Source: Bacteroidales bacterium
Lineage (GTDB): Bacteria; Bacteroidota; Bacteroidia; Bacteroidales; Tenuifilaceae
Reading direction: 5' to 3'
Length of the DNA: 51,061 bases
NCBI GenBank assembly: GCA_025361485.1
Contig: JANYLA010000124.1
Span: 1-51,061, forward strand
Under the pieces are notes generated by a model. It did not search any database and was not told the origin of the DNA. It worked only from the letters and a program-made list of their open reading frames with translations. Below, in pieces: positions 1-9,864 of the stretch. The first letter of the stretch is position 1. Each line of letters begins with the position of its first letter. A program made the translations under genes and the position numbers.

Positions 1-132
1 ACTAATTTTAATAACTTTGATGAAGAATTAATAAAACAAATACAGCACAAAATTAACAGAAGACCTAGGAAGAACCTTGAATTTAGTAATCCGAAAGTGA
101 ATTTCTTCAATTGTGTTGCATTTGCTTCTTGA
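1..132 (+). CDS. IS30-family transposase, C-terminal fragment (cut by window start)
   Basis: Frame 1 is open from the first base to a TGA at 130-132 and encodes 43 residues. They include the motif KINRRPRKNLEF followed by NP and an aromatic-rich end. The arrangement INxRPRKxLxxxxP is the hallmark of the C-terminal end of the DDE integrase core in IS30/IS4351-type transposases, which are common in Bacteroidota. The rest of the gene lies outside the window, so intactness cannot be judged. The right inverted repeat of the element is expected around 110-160, where TGCATT occurs twice, but I cannot define it without the left end. The element ends only about 50 bases before the rpsA promoter. Family assignment is fairly sure; activity is unknown. 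Confidence 0.72.
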   Translation, partial: TNFNNFDEELIKQIQHKINRRPRKNLEFSNPKVNFFNCVAFAS

Positions 133-185
133 ATCTACGCAGTGCATTATTTTTAACTTTTTTTCCTATAAATGAAAAAGTTATG

Positions 186-193
186 TACTTTTG
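186..193 (+). promoter_or_regulatory. rpsA promoter, -7 element
   Basis: TACTTTTG matches the Bacteroidota sigma-A -7 consensus TAnnTTTG. A T-rich stretch about 20 bases upstream could serve as the -33 element. This implies a 5' leader of about 50 bases before the rpsA start. Confidence 0.6.
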
Positions 194-247
194 CAGTCCA
201 AGTTTTTTCTAATAATAATGTCTAACTAATTAATTTAAAGTAATTTA

Positions 248-2155
248 ATGATTAATCACGAAGAATTAGCTTCTAACGAAGCAGGTAATGAAGTAATAGA
301 GAAAGCAGTTGCTTCTAAAAAACAAGCTACAAAATCAGGTGAGGCTGGTGTAGAAAATTTTGATTGGGAATCGTATGCTGAAGCTAGCATTTACTCACAA
401 TCAGAAAAAACAAATTTTGAGTCGATGTACGATCAAACCCTTTCAGTTATTGGCGAGAGCGAATGCATGGAGGGTACAGTTATTGCAATGAACAAACGCG
501 AAGTTGTAATTAACATTGGCTATAAATCAGAAGGTGTTATAAGTCTTAACGAATTCCGCTACAATCCCGATATGAAGATTGGCGATAAGGTTGAGGTTTA
601 TGTTGAAGTTCAGGAAGACAAAAAAGGTCAACTTATTCTTTCACACAAGATTGCTCGTTCAATGCGCTCATGGGATCGCGTTAACTCAGCGCTTGAGAAA
701 GACGAAATTATCAAAGGTTTCATCAAATGCCGTACAAAAGGTGGTATGATTGTAGATGTTTTCGGTATCGAAGCATTCCTACCCGGTTCACAAATTGATG
801 TTAAGCCAATCCGCGATTACGATATCTACGTTGGAAAAACAATGGAGTTCAAGGTTGTAAAAATCAATCAGGAATACAAAAACGTTGTTGTATCTCACAA
901 AGCGCTTATTGAGGCAGAACTTGAGCAACAGAAGAAAGATATTATCGCTAAACTTGAAAAAGGACAGGTTCTTGAAGGAACCGTTAAAAATATTACCAGC
1001 TATGGTGTGTTCATCGATTTGGGCGGCGTAGATGGTCTAATCCACATTACTGACCTATCATGGGGTCGTGTTACTCATCCAGAGGAAATCGTTACGCTCG
1101 ATCAGAAGCTTAACGTGGTTATCCTCGATTTCGATGATGCTAAAAAACGTATCGCTCTTGGTCTAAAACAGCTTACCTCGCATCCTTGGGATTCGCTTGA
1201 TGCAAACCTAAAGATTGGTGATGTATTAAAAGGTAAAGTTGTTGTACTTGCCGATTATGGTGCTTTTGTTGAGATTGCACTTGGCGTAGAGGGATTAATT
1301 CACGTTTCAGAAATGTCATGGAGCCAGCATTTACGCAGCGCTCAAGAATTCTTGAAAGTTGGTGATGTAGTTGAAGCTCAAATCCTAACTCTTGATCGCG
1401 ATGAGCGCAAGATGTCGTTGGGTATGAAGCAGCTTAAGGCTGATCCTTGGACAAAAATTGATGAGAAATATCCTATTGGTTCAAAACATAACGCAAAGGC
1501 ACGTAACTTCACAACATTTGGTGTATTCGTTGAGATTGAAGAAGGTGTTGATGGTCTAATCCATATCTCTGACCTAAGCTGGACTAAGAAGATTAAACAT
1601 CCTGCAGAATTTACAACTGTTGGTGCCGATATCGAAGTTGTTGTTCTTGAAATCGATAAAGATAATCGTCGTTTAAGCCTTGGTCACAAGCAGCTTGAGG
1701 AAAATCCATGGGATGTTTTCGAAACCTTATTCACTGTTGATTCAGTTCATGAAGGTACAATTATCGATATTTTCGATAAAGGTGCTGTAGTAGCTCTTCC
1801 TTATGGTGTTGAAGGTTTTGTAACTCCAAAACATCTTAGCAAAGAGGACGGTTCAACAGCAAAGGTTGAAGAAAAATTATCGTTTAAGGTAATAGAATTC
1901 AACAAAGCAGCAAAACGTATAATCCTTTCACACAGTAGGATTTTCGAGGATGGTAAGAAGACCGAAGAGAAGGTTGATAAAAAAGCTAAGCCATCGACCA
2001 CACAAAAAGCTGTAAAAAAGTTGAAAGCTAACTTAGAAAAGACTACCTTGGGTGATATTAGCGAACTAGCTGCTCTGAAAACAGAACTTGAGGAAACTCA
2101 AAGGAAAGATGAAGCTAAAACTAAAGCAGATGCTAAAGCGAAAGATAAAGAGTAG
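248..2155 (+). CDS. rpsA: 30S ribosomal protein S1
   Basis: The 635-residue protein carries six tandem S1 (OB-fold) RNA-binding repeats. They start roughly at residues 70, 153, 238, 322, 407 and 495. Repeats 3 to 5 show the typical GxVxxxxxYGxFV(D/E)(L/I) and DGLIHISDLSW motifs. S1 binds mRNA on the small ribosomal subunit and helps initiation, which matters in Bacteroidota because Shine-Dalgarno pairing is weak. The extra N-terminal segment of about 65 residues and the Lys/Glu-rich tail after about residue 560 are usual for this phylum. ATG at 248 follows a good promoter. It is probably co-transcribed with the STAS gene 35 bases downstream. Confidence 0.96.
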   Translation: MINHEELASNEAGNEVIEKAVASKKQATKSGEAGVENFDWESYAEASIYSQSEKTNFESMYDQTLSVIGESECMEGTVIAMNKREVVINIGYKSEGVISLNEFRYNPDMKIGDKVEVYVEVQEDKKGQLILSHKIARSMRSWDRVNSALEKDEIIKGFIKCRTKGGMIVDVFGIEAFLPGSQIDVKPIRDYDIYVGKTMEFKVVKINQEYKNVVVSHKALIEAELEQQKKDIIAKLEKGQVLEGTVKNITSYGVFIDLGGVDGLIHITDLSWGRVTHPEEIVTLDQKLNVVILDFDDAKKRIALGLKQLTSHPWDSLDANLKIGDVLKGKVVVLADYGAFVEIALGVEGLIHVSEMSWSQHLRSAQEFLKVGDVVEAQILTLDRDERKMSLGMKQLKADPWTKIDEKYPIGSKHNAKARNFTTFGVFVEIEEGVDGLIHISDLSWTKKIKHPAEFTTVGADIEVVVLEIDKDNRRLSLGHKQLEENPWDVFETLFTVDSVHEGTIIDIFDKGAVVALPYGVEGFVTPKHLSKEDGSTAKVEEKLSFKVIEFNKAAKRIILSHSRIFEDGKKTEEKVDKKAKPSTTQKAVKKLKANLEKTTLGDISELAALKTELEETQRKDEAKTKADAKAKDKE

Positions 2156-2190
2156 TTCATTAAGTTTGAACCAATTTAATCCCGATAGCG

Positions 2191-2553
2191 ATGGAATTTA
2201 AAATTGACAAGCTGGAAAATTGCACTTTTATTGAAGTGCTCGAAGAAAAGCTCGATACCAATATTGCTCCAAGCCTCAAATCAGAGCTAGTGTTGATTTC
2301 TGGTAACGGCGAACGTAACATCGTGCTGGATTTAAACAGCTGCCGCTACTGCGATTCATCAGGTTTAAGTGCAATTCTTGTTGCAAATCGGTTATGCAAG
2401 AATGCCAATGGAACATTTGTACTTACGGGACTTACAGATGCCGTTGAGAGGCTAATTACAATATCTCAACTCGATACAGTACTCAACATTGCTTATTCAC
2501 GTACCGAAGCAACAGAGATAATTAATAAAGCTGAGAAAGATCGTCAGAAGTGA
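2191..2553 (+). CDS. STAS-domain protein (anti-sigma factor antagonist type)
   Basis: This 120-residue protein is a single STAS domain of the SpoIIAA/RsbV type. The segment CRYCDSSGLSAI (around residues 51-62) is the conserved DSSGL loop, whose serine is the phosphorylation site in the family. Such proteins bind anti-sigma kinases or act as phospho-switches. No partner kinase or PP2C phosphatase is adjacent; the SiaB/SiaC-like pair at 9.9-10.8 kb is the nearest possible signalling partner, but that link is speculative. The 3' end overlaps the ribonuclease Z start by four bases, which indicates translational coupling. Confidence 0.85.
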   Translation: MEFKIDKLENCTFIEVLEEKLDTNIAPSLKSELVLISGNGERNIVLDLNSCRYCDSSGLSAILVANRLCKNANGTFVLTGLTDAVERLITISQLDTVLNIAYSRTEATEIINKAEKDRQK

Positions 2554-3482
2554 TATTCTCAGTAACAATTCTTGGAAGTAGCAGCGCGCTGCCGACTTCT
2601 ACAAGATTTCCTTCCGCTCATGTGCTTAATGCACATGAGCGGTTGTTTTTAATAGACTGCGCTGAGGGCACTCAGATTCAGCTTCGACGAATGCATATCA
2701 AACTGGCAAAGATTAATCATATTTTCATTTCGCACCTTCATGGTGATCATACCCTTGGTCTTATTGGCCTGATTTCGACTTATAACTTAATGGGCAGAAA
2801 ATCTGATTTGCATATATTCGCCCATAAAGAGCTGGAAAATAATTTATTATTCAATGTTAACTTCTTTGTGAACGATCTGAACTTCAAAATTGTATTCCAT
2901 GCTCTTGTTCCCAACAAGCATCAGGTTATTTATGATGATGGAAAAATTATTATTGAATCCCTCCCTCTTAAACACGGTGTGCCTTCAACAGGTTTTATCT
3001 TTCGCGAAAAGCGAGGATTACCAAATATCAGAAAAGAATTTATAGAGAAATATTCATTATCACTTGCCGAGATTAGTGCACTAAAAAATGGTAGCGATTT
3101 AACCACTGCCGATGGTCAGATTATTTCAAATTCAGAATTAACCTATTTCTCCTCCGAACCTCGTTCTTACGCCTATTGTAGCGATACAATGTATAGCGAA
3201 AAGCTAATCGGAATGATCAATAATGTAGATTTGCTTTATCACGAAGCAACCTTTGAACGTGCCGATGAGAAGCTTGCAAAGCAAACCGGTCACTCAACCT
3301 CAGCCCAAGCCGCCACTATTGCCCTTAAATCAGATGCGAGAAGATTGATAATCGGACATTTTTCATCAAGGTATAAAAGCGTATCAAAATTGGAGCAGGA
3401 GGCAAAAGAAATTTTTGAGAATACAATAGCAGTAAAGGATGGAGATGTATATGATATTCAAATAAAGAGAAGTGAGAAGTGA
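2550..3482 (+). CDS. rnz: Ribonuclease Z (tRNA 3' endonuclease)
   Basis: The 310-residue metallo-beta-lactamase-fold protein has the zinc motif HLHGDH (H62, H64, D66, H67). Further zinc ligands are likely in YCSDT (middle), HEATF and the final IGHFSSRY. RNase Z cuts tRNA precursors at the discriminator base to allow CCA addition. Length and motif order match the short bacterial RNase Z form (about 305 residues). The start overlaps the STAS stop codon, so the two are co-translated. Confidence 0.93.
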   Translation: MIFSVTILGSSSALPTSTRFPSAHVLNAHERLFLIDCAEGTQIQLRRMHIKLAKINHIFISHLHGDHTLGLIGLISTYNLMGRKSDLHIFAHKELENNLLFNVNFFVNDLNFKIVFHALVPNKHQVIYDDGKIIIESLPLKHGVPSTGFIFREKRGLPNIRKEFIEKYSLSLAEISALKNGSDLTTADGQIISNSELTYFSSEPRSYAYCSDTMYSEKLIGMINNVDLLYHEATFERADEKLAKQTGHSTSAQAATIALKSDARRLIIGHFSSRYKSVSKLEQEAKEIFENTIAVKDGDVYDIQIKRSEK

Positions 3483-3610
3483 TTGGCGAGAGATGAGAAA
3501 TCAGGAATCAGAAATCAGAAACGAATCAACTAACCTCAACCTTGAATAGTTAACAAAGGTGAAAAATAAACTATCAGCAACCTATAAAAATTTTCAACCA
3601 ATTAATTTAC

Positions 3611-3618
3611 TACCTTTA
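3611..3618 (+). promoter_or_regulatory. Likely guaA promoter, -7 element
   Basis: TACCTTTA agrees with TAnnTTTG at seven of eight positions and lies 21 bases before the guaA ATG. No purine riboswitch fold was recognised in the short leader. The preceding 3485-3535 stretch holds short imperfect AATCAGAA repeats. Confidence 0.4.
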
Positions 3619-3639
3619 CAGCCTCAAATGTTCTATTAA

Positions 3640-5169
3640 ATGCATCAAAAGATATTTATTCTCGATTTCGGTTCTCAGTACACCCAGCTGATAGCACGTA
3701 GAGTACGTGAGTTAAATGTTTACTGCGAAATTTATCCCTTTAACCATTACCCCGAATTAGATTCAACCGTTAAAGGAGTTATCCTATCCGGAAGTCCATT
3801 CTCAGTTCGCGATACCAATTCTCCTAAACCCGATTTAAGCGATATAAAAGGGAAATATCCTCTTTTGGGTGTTTGTTATGGTGCTCAGTTGCTATCGATA
3901 ACCAATGGTGGAGATGTTCAGCCATCAAAAAGCCGTGAGTATGGTAGGGCTATGCTTCAGGTAGTTGACAAATCGTGTAACCTATTCAAGGGCTTGGATG
4001 AAAAATCACAGGTCTGGATGTCGCATGGTGATACCATTACAGCAATACCCTCAAATTTTAAAATAACAGCGAGTACTGAAGATGTTAAAGTAGGAGCATT
4101 CCACGTCGAAGGCGAAACCACCTATGGAATACAGTTTCACCCTGAAGTTTATCATACCACTGAAGGTATGAAAATGCTCAAGAATTTTGTGGTTAATATC
4201 TGTGGATGTGCACAAACATGGACTCCTGCTTCATTCGTTGAGGAATCCGTAAATCAATTAAAACAACAGCTTGTGAACGATAAGGTGGTTCTTGGCTTAT
4301 CGGGAGGAGTTGATTCATCCGTCGCTGCGCTGTTGCTTCATAAAGCTATAGGGAAGAATCTTACCTGCATTTTTGTCGACAACGGACTTTTACGGAAGGA
4401 TGAGTTTGCGCAGGTAATAGAATCTTATAAAACGCTTGGGCTAAATGTAATTGGTGTTGATGCGAGTCAGCGTTTTTACAACGATCTTAAAGGAGTCTCA
4501 GATCCTGAACTGAAGCGCAAAGCCATAGGCAATAACTTCATCGAGGTATTTGATATTGAGGCGCATAAAATTACCGATGTTAAATGGCTTGGACAGGGAA
4601 CCATATACCCCGATGTTATTGAATCTATATCGGTGAATGGCCCATCGCAAACCATTAAATCGCACCATAATGTTGGCGGATTACCTGATAAAATGAAGCT
4701 AAAAATAGTTGAACCATTGCGTTTACTATTTAAGGATGAGGTACGTAGAGTTGGTAATGAGTTGGGATTACCTCAAAATATTCTTGGACGCCATCCATTC
4801 CCTGGACCCGGATTAGGTATTCGTATTTTAGGTGAAGTGAGTCCTGAAAAAGTAAGACTACTTCAGGAAGCAGATCATATTTATATACAGGGTTTAAAAG
4901 AATTTGGATTATACGATAAAATTTGGCAGGCAGGAACTATACTTCTCCCTGTTCAATCTGTTGGCGTAATGGGCGATGAGCGCACCTATGAATTTGTTGT
5001 TGCTCTTCGTGCGGTTACCTCAACAGATGGCATGACAGCGGATTGGTATCCAATGCCCTACGAATTTCTCTCTAAAATTTCGAACGATATAATAAACAAG
5101 GTAAAAGGTATTAATAGGGTAGTATACGATATTAGCTCAAAACCACCCGCTACTATTGAGTGGGAATAG
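3640..5169 (+). CDS. guaA: GMP synthase (glutamine-hydrolysing)
   Basis: The 509-residue enzyme converts XMP to GMP using ATP and glutamine in the last step of GMP synthesis. The N-terminal class I glutamine amidotransferase has the nucleophile C79 in GVCYGAQ and the His/Glu pair in FHPEVYH. The ATP-pyrophosphatase P-loop LSGGVDSS is near residue 219. The C-terminal dimerisation domain contains [11 protein letters not shown] and ends in KPPATIEWE, the invariant GuaA terminus. Full length and intact. It is monocistronic by its own promoter and the 79-base gap to the next gene. Confidence 0.97.
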   Translation: MHQKIFILDFGSQYTQLIARRVRELNVYCEIYPFNHYPELDSTVKGVILSGSPFSVRDTNSPKPDLSDIKGKYPLLGVCYGAQLLSITNGGDVQPSKSREYGRAMLQVVDKSCNLFKGLDEKSQVWMSHGDTITAIPSNFKITASTEDVKVGAFHVEGETTYGIQFHPEVYHTTEGMKMLKNFVVNICGCAQTWTPASFVEESVNQLKQQLVNDKVVLGLSGGVDSSVAALLLHKAIGKNLTCIFVDNGLLRKDEFAQVIESYKTLGLNVIGVDASQRFYNDLKGVSDPELKRKAIGNNFIEVFDIEAHKITDVKWLGQGTIYPDVIESISVNGPSQTIKSHHNVGGLPDKMKLKIVEPLRLLFKDEVRRVGNELGLPQNILGRHPFPGPGLGIRILGEVSPEKVRLLQEADHIYIQGLKEFGLYDKIWQAGTILLPVQSVGVMGDERTYEFVVALRAVTSTDGMTADWYPMPYEFLSKISNDIINKVKGINRVVYDISSKPPATIEWE

Positions 5170-5248
5170 TTTAAATAAACAAATAACCTGATAATTCGTT
5201 TACTATTTACAAATATCTAATTCAATTAAATTATAAAATCATATAAAA

Positions 5249-6844
5249 ATGATTCGTAGATTCTATATTATATTTTCATTTGCTATGATATGCAGTATTA
5301 CTGCATCAGCTCAGCAATCGTCAAGTTTTAGTGCTTATAAGTTTGTGAGATTTTTACAGTATCTATCAAATGACTATGTAGATACCGTTAACCCGAATAG
5401 GATGGTTGATGAGGCTATTAAAAGTATGCTTGAACAGCTCGATCCTCATTCCGTTTACATCTCAAAGGATGAAGTGCAAGCAATGAATGAACCCCTCGAA
5501 GGAAATTTTGATGGAGTTGGTGTTGAGTTTAATATTATGAACGATACATTAATGGTTGTTAATCCAATAGTTGGAGGGCCTTCAGAAAGAGTTGGAATTA
5601 TAGCTGGTGATAGGTTTCTAAACATCGATGGAAAAAATATTGCAGGAATCGGGTTAAAAAATTCTGATGTTTTTAAGTTCCTTAGAGGTCCAAAGGGAAC
5701 CAAAGTGAATGTTCAAGTTAAAAGAAAAGACGAAAAGAAATTGTTAGATTTTACCGTTACCCGTGATAGAATCCCAATATTCAGCATTGATGCATCATAC
5801 ATGATTGATTCAAAAATTGGGTATATCAAGCTAAGCCGTTTTGCAGTTACCACTGAGCAAGAGTTCAACGATGCTGTAAAGGATTTGAAAAAGCAGAAGA
5901 TGAAAGATCTTATCCTCGATCTTCGAGGAAATGGAGGTGGAATGCTTAATACTGCATTTGAATTAGCCGATCAATTTCTTGATAACGGAAAGCTAATTGT
6001 TTACACCGAGGGACGAACAAATCCTCGTCAAGACTTTCTTTCAACTGAAAGGGGTGAGCTTGAAAAGACTCGTCTTGTAATCCTGATTGATGAAGGATCT
6101 GCCTCTGCTAGCGAAATCCTCTCTGGTGCAATTCAGGATTGGGATAGAGGGATTATTGTTGGTCGTAGATCATTTGGAAAGGGCTTGGTTCAGAATCAAA
6201 TGGCTTTGCCAGATGGGTCAATGATACGTCTTACTATCGCTCGTTATCATACACCAACCGGAAGAGCAATTCAACGGCCATATAATAACGAAAGTATTGA
6301 TAAGTACTATTCTGATATAAACGATCGCTATAAAAAAGGAGAACTTTTCTCAATGGATAGCATCAAGTTTCCTAAAAATCTTAAGTATAAGACACTTTTA
6401 AAAGGTAAAACTGTTTATGGCGGTGGAGGTATAATGCCCGATATTTTTGTTCCTCTCGATACCACTGATTATTCAGAATACTATGGAAAACTTGTAAGAG
6501 CAGCAGTCCTAAATCAGTATTACCTATCGTGGCTCGATAAAAATAGAAATCAGCTGATTAAAGACTACCCTAAGTTTGATAAGTTTAATAAAAAATTTGA
6601 AGTAACCGATCAGATGATTGAAGAGCTTGTTGCATTGGGTGAAACCCGAAAAATCAAACGCGATGATGCTGGATTAGTCATCTCAAAAAATGAAATTAAG
6701 AGGCAATTGAAAGGGTTAATATCTCAATCGATATTTACCAACAGCAAGTACTTCGAGATAATAAATCAGAATAATAATGCTTTTCTCAAAGCAGTTGAAA
6801 TACTAAATAGTTGGGATAACTATAAGTACCTAGTAAAAGAATAG
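5249..6844 (+). CDS. S41-family C-terminal processing peptidase
   Basis: The 531-residue exported serine protease starts with a signal peptide (about residues 1-21, ending ASAQ). A PDZ domain follows at about residues 85-165, then an S41 tail-protease core with the catalytic Ser in DEGSASASE (about residues 280-290) and the general-base Lys in RSFGKGLVQ. CtpA/Prc-type enzymes degrade periplasmic proteins from the C-terminus. The long region after about residue 385 is typical of Bacteroidota homologues. It has no obvious operon partner: 79 bases separate it from guaA and 68 from the helicase. Confidence 0.92.
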   Translation: MIRRFYIIFSFAMICSITASAQQSSSFSAYKFVRFLQYLSNDYVDTVNPNRMVDEAIKSMLEQLDPHSVYISKDEVQAMNEPLEGNFDGVGVEFNIMNDTLMVVNPIVGGPSERVGIIAGDRFLNIDGKNIAGIGLKNSDVFKFLRGPKGTKVNVQVKRKDEKKLLDFTVTRDRIPIFSIDASYMIDSKIGYIKLSRFAVTTEQEFNDAVKDLKKQKMKDLILDLRGNGGGMLNTAFELADQFLDNGKLIVYTEGRTNPRQDFLSTERGELEKTRLVILIDEGSASASEILSGAIQDWDRGIIVGRRSFGKGLVQNQMALPDGSMIRLTIARYHTPTGRAIQRPYNNESIDKYYSDINDRYKKGELFSMDSIKFPKNLKYKTLLKGKTVYGGGGIMPDIFVPLDTTDYSEYYGKLVRAAVLNQYYLSWLDKNRNQLIKDYPKFDKFNKKFEVTDQMIEELVALGETRKIKRDDAGLVISKNEIKRQLKGLISQSIFTNSKYFEIINQNNNAFLKAVEILNSWDNYKYLVKE

Positions 6845-6876
6845 CAGCTTATTAGGTTGTTTTTTTAATTAAATTT

Positions 6877-6896
6877 TGACCCAAAGGTTTGGGTCA
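6877..6896 (+). promoter_or_regulatory. Perfect palindrome/hairpin in the helicase leader
   Basis: TGACCCAAA-GG-TTTGGGTCA is a perfect 9-bp inverted repeat ending 16 bases before the helicase ATG. No T-run follows it, so it is not a normal plus-strand terminator; the T-run lies upstream at 6859-6867. It may be an mRNA hairpin that masks initiation, or a protein-binding palindrome. Confidence 0.45.
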
Positions 6897-6912
6897 TATA
6901 TACTTATTGTAA

Positions 6913-8487
6913 ATGGAACATCTTTCAGAGTTTAAGCAGCTTGGTCTATCGGATCAATCTTTGGCTGCTATCGAAAAAAAGGGTTTTGAACTACCCTCTC
7001 CAATCCAACGCATGACAATACCTGTCCTCTTAAATGAAGAGGGCGATATTATTGCTCAAGCGCAAACAGGAACTGGAAAAACCGCGGCATTTGGACTTCC
7101 TATGATCGAAAAGATTAAAGGAGGAAGTGGCTTTGTTCAAGGACTAGTATTAGTTCCTACCCGTGAACTGGCCCTACAGGTTTCCGACGAAATTATTTCG
7201 TTGGCTGGAAATAAAATTTCTGTTTCAGCTGTTTATGGTGGACAATCCATTTCTGAACAGCAGCGAAGGCTGCGTAAGGGGGTTGACCTAGTCGTGGGAA
7301 CACCCGGACGTGTTCAGGATTTGTTAGACAGAGGAGATTTAAAACTTGATAAATTATCATGGTTTGTTCTTGATGAGGCGGATGAAATGCTCAATATGGG
7401 TTTTATCGATGATATTGAGGCGATTCTAGACTTTACACCTAAGGAAAAGCGTACACTTCTTTTCTCAGCTACAATGCCCGACAGGATTGCTAGATTATCC
7501 AAAAAGTATATGGTTAATACCAGAAAACTTGAGGTAGATCGTTCACAACCTACAACCAACCTTACCGATCAGATCTATTTCGAAGTTCGTGATGCCGATA
7601 AATTTGATGCGCTAACCCGCATTATCGATATTGAACCCGAATTCTATGGTTTAGTTTTTTGTAGAACAAGGGTTGCAGTAGATACTACAACATCAAAACT
7701 ATTGGAACGTGGTTATTCAGTTGAAGGCTTACATGGCGATATATCACAGGCTCAACGCGAAAAAACATTGCTAAAATTCCGAAACAAGCATATTAACATT
7801 CTTATTGCTACTGATGTTGCAGCGAGAGGGATCGATATCGTTGATTTAACTCACGTAATTAACATGAGCCTTCCACAGGATGCCGAATCATATATCCACC
7901 GAATTGGGCGTACTGGAAGAGCAGGAAAACAGGGAACAGCAATCACATTTGTTACAAGAGAAGAATCGCGAAAATTGATGTTTGTTGAGAAGATTACAAA
8001 ATCAAAAATACGCAAAGAGATTCTTCCTGCCGCTGCAGATATTATAGCCGTTAAGAGAGAACGAATTAAAATTGAGATTGCCGAGATTATCAAGAAGGGA
8101 TCATATGATGAATACCTCGGTATGGCGGAAGATCTGCTTGAACTAAACAGTCCCGAAGTTGCACTTGCATCGCTCCTGCGTTTATCATTCAAATCACAGC
8201 TTGATATTAAAAACTACTCTGAAGTTCGTACTTTTAAAGTAGACGCATCAGGAACTTCTAGATTATTTGTTGCATTGGGTCGTAAAGATGGAATGACACC
8301 ACGAAAAATATCTGATTTTATTCGAAAAGAGGTGAAAATTCCTGATAATAAAATCGATGATATTAGCGTTCACGATGACTTTTCGTTTATTACAGTTCCT
8401 TTTGAAGATGCAGAAGTAATTTTAAATGCATTTTCAAGCAGAAAAGCTGGAGGTAAGCCAATGGTTACCAAAGCAAAACCAAAGTAA
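6913..8487 (+). CDS. DEAD-box ATP-dependent RNA helicase (DeaD/CsdA-like)
   Basis: The 524-residue protein has all helicase motifs. The Q motif is at about residues 28-33, AQTGTGKT near residue 50, PTRELA, TPGR, DEAD near residue 154, SAT, and HRIGRTGR near residue 328. A C-terminal DbpA-type RNA-binding domain (about residues 445-515, FVALGRKDGMTPRKI) targets structured RNA. The short Lys-rich tail fits the CsdA/DeaD group that remodels rRNA or cold-stabilised mRNA. A perfect palindrome in the leader may regulate it. Confidence 0.94.
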   Translation: MEHLSEFKQLGLSDQSLAAIEKKGFELPSPIQRMTIPVLLNEEGDIIAQAQTGTGKTAAFGLPMIEKIKGGSGFVQGLVLVPTRELALQVSDEIISLAGNKISVSAVYGGQSISEQQRRLRKGVDLVVGTPGRVQDLLDRGDLKLDKLSWFVLDEADEMLNMGFIDDIEAILDFTPKEKRTLLFSATMPDRIARLSKKYMVNTRKLEVDRSQPTTNLTDQIYFEVRDADKFDALTRIIDIEPEFYGLVFCRTRVAVDTTTSKLLERGYSVEGLHGDISQAQREKTLLKFRNKHINILIATDVAARGIDIVDLTHVINMSLPQDAESYIHRIGRTGRAGKQGTAITFVTREESRKLMFVEKITKSKIRKEILPAAADIIAVKRERIKIEIAEIIKKGSYDEYLGMAEDLLELNSPEVALASLLRLSFKSQLDIKNYSEVRTFKVDASGTSRLFVALGRKDGMTPRKISDFIRKEVKIPDNKIDDISVHDDFSFITVPFEDAEVILNAFSSRKAGGKPMVTKAKPK

Positions 8488-8529
8488 TACATAAGCAGTA
8501 ATTAATTTTAATATACAAGATTATACAGA

Positions 8530-9693
8530 ATGGCTGAGAAGTTTGAGATGATTGCCAAAACCCATCAGGGATTAGAGGGTGTTTTAGCTGATGAGTTAAG
8601 GGCAATTGGTGCGGAAGATATTAACTTGACTCCAAAAACTGTTAGTTTTACAGGGGATCAGGAAATGATGTACAAGGCGAATATCCAGCTTCGTACAGCA
8701 TTAAGAATTCTAAAACCAATATACACTTTTAAAGCGAGAACCGAAGATGAATTCTATGGTCAGGCTAAAAAATATGATTGGTTAGGTGTTATGAATGTAA
8801 CGCAGAAATTTGCGGTTGATAGTGTAATAAATTCAGAGGTATTTAACCATTCGCGGTACGTTGCCCTTAAGCTTAAGGATGCAATTGCAGATCAGTTTCG
8901 AGAGAAAACGGGTAAGCGACCTTTCGTTGATCCAAAAAATCCTCAGATTCGAATTCATATCAATATTTGTGAAGATGATTGTACGATATCCCTTGACTCT
9001 TCAGGGGAATCGTTACATCGGAGAGGCTACAGGCTAGCACAGGATTCTTCACCGATTAATGAAGTTTTAGCTGCAGGAATGATTCTTCTTTCTGGATGGG
9101 ATGGCAATAGCGATTTTATAGATCCAATGTGTGGTTCTGGCACCATCCTTATTGAAGCTGGCCTGATTGCTCATGGTATTCCTCCTGGCCTTTTTCGGAA
9201 ACACTTCGGTTTCGAGAATTGGTTTGATTTCGACGAGACATTACTGCAGCAGGCTTATAATGATGAAAGCATGGAACGAGAGTTTAACCATTCAATCATC
9301 GGAAGCGATATATCAAAAAGAGCAGTAGAAATTTCGACTGAGAATATTCGAAACGCAGGTCTTCAAAAGAAAATAGAGGTAAAGATTCGCTCAATATTTG
9401 ATTTTAAGCCGTTAAATGGCAAAGGCATCGTAATCACCAATCCACCTTATGGCGATAATCTAAAGAAGGAACAAATAGAATCATTTTACAATCAGCTTGG
9501 TGATTGTTTTAAGCAGCACTATACCGGATATGATATTTGGCTCATTAGCAATAATTTTGATGCTATTAAGAGTATTGGATTAAGGCCGTCAAAGTCAATA
9601 CAGTTGGCAAATGGTGCGATGGATTGCAAATTATACCGGTATTCAATGTATCAGGGAGCTCAGAAAGAAAAAGTTATAAAACCGAAAGTTTAA
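8530..9693 (+). CDS. THUMP-domain class I rRNA methyltransferase (RlmL N-terminal type)
   Basis: The 387-residue protein combines a THUMP RNA-binding domain (about residues 45-155) with a Rossmann methyltransferase. The SAM motif is DPMCGSGTILIEA (about residues 198-210) and the catalytic N6/N2-amine motif is NPPYGD (about residue 303). The size and order match the YcbY/RlmL N-terminal half, which makes m2G2445 in 23S rRNA; the RlmK half is absent, as is common outside gammaproteobacteria. The stop codon sits in the loop of the terminator hairpin that follows. Confidence 0.9.
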   Translation: MAEKFEMIAKTHQGLEGVLADELRAIGAEDINLTPKTVSFTGDQEMMYKANIQLRTALRILKPIYTFKARTEDEFYGQAKKYDWLGVMNVTQKFAVDSVINSEVFNHSRYVALKLKDAIADQFREKTGKRPFVDPKNPQIRIHINICEDDCTISLDSSGESLHRRGYRLAQDSSPINEVLAAGMILLSGWDGNSDFIDPMCGSGTILIEAGLIAHGIPPGLFRKHFGFENWFDFDETLLQQAYNDESMEREFNHSIIGSDISKRAVEISTENIRNAGLQKKIEVKIRSIFDFKPLNGKGIVITNPPYGDNLKKEQIESFYNQLGDCFKQHYTGYDIWLISNNFDAIKSIGLRPSKSIQLANGAMDCKLYRYSMYQGAQKEKVIKPKV

Positions 9694-9708
9694 CCTTTCG
9701 GTTTTTTT
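9680..9708 (+). terminator. Rho-independent terminator after the THUMP methyltransferase
   Basis: AACCGAAAG-N6-CTTTCGGTT forms a 9-bp stem directly followed by a T-run. The methyltransferase TAA lies inside the loop. Confidence 0.85.
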
Positions 9709-9803
9709 ATATAAAAGCACTTTATTAAAATTGATTTATTATAATTTTAATTTAATTTTATAAAAACCAGATTATTAATACCGGTCTTTAATTTATTTTT
9801 TTT

Positions 9804-9811
9804 TATATTTG
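9804..9811 (+). promoter_or_regulatory. -7 element of the siaB-like/siaC-like operon
   Basis: TATATTTG is a full match to TAnnTTTG. Transcription would start near 9817, so possible upstream TTG starts at 9814 cannot be used. This supports the ATG at 9865. Confidence 0.6.
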
Positions 9812-9864
9812 TTTTGGTATCAAGAAAACCAATCAATTTGTTTCAGAGTAAAACAGGCTCCTCA

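Noticed and set aside
6845-6912. Rho-independent terminator after the S41 protease
   Set aside because: The T-run precedes the palindrome and does not follow it, so the stem is in the wrong order for a terminator.
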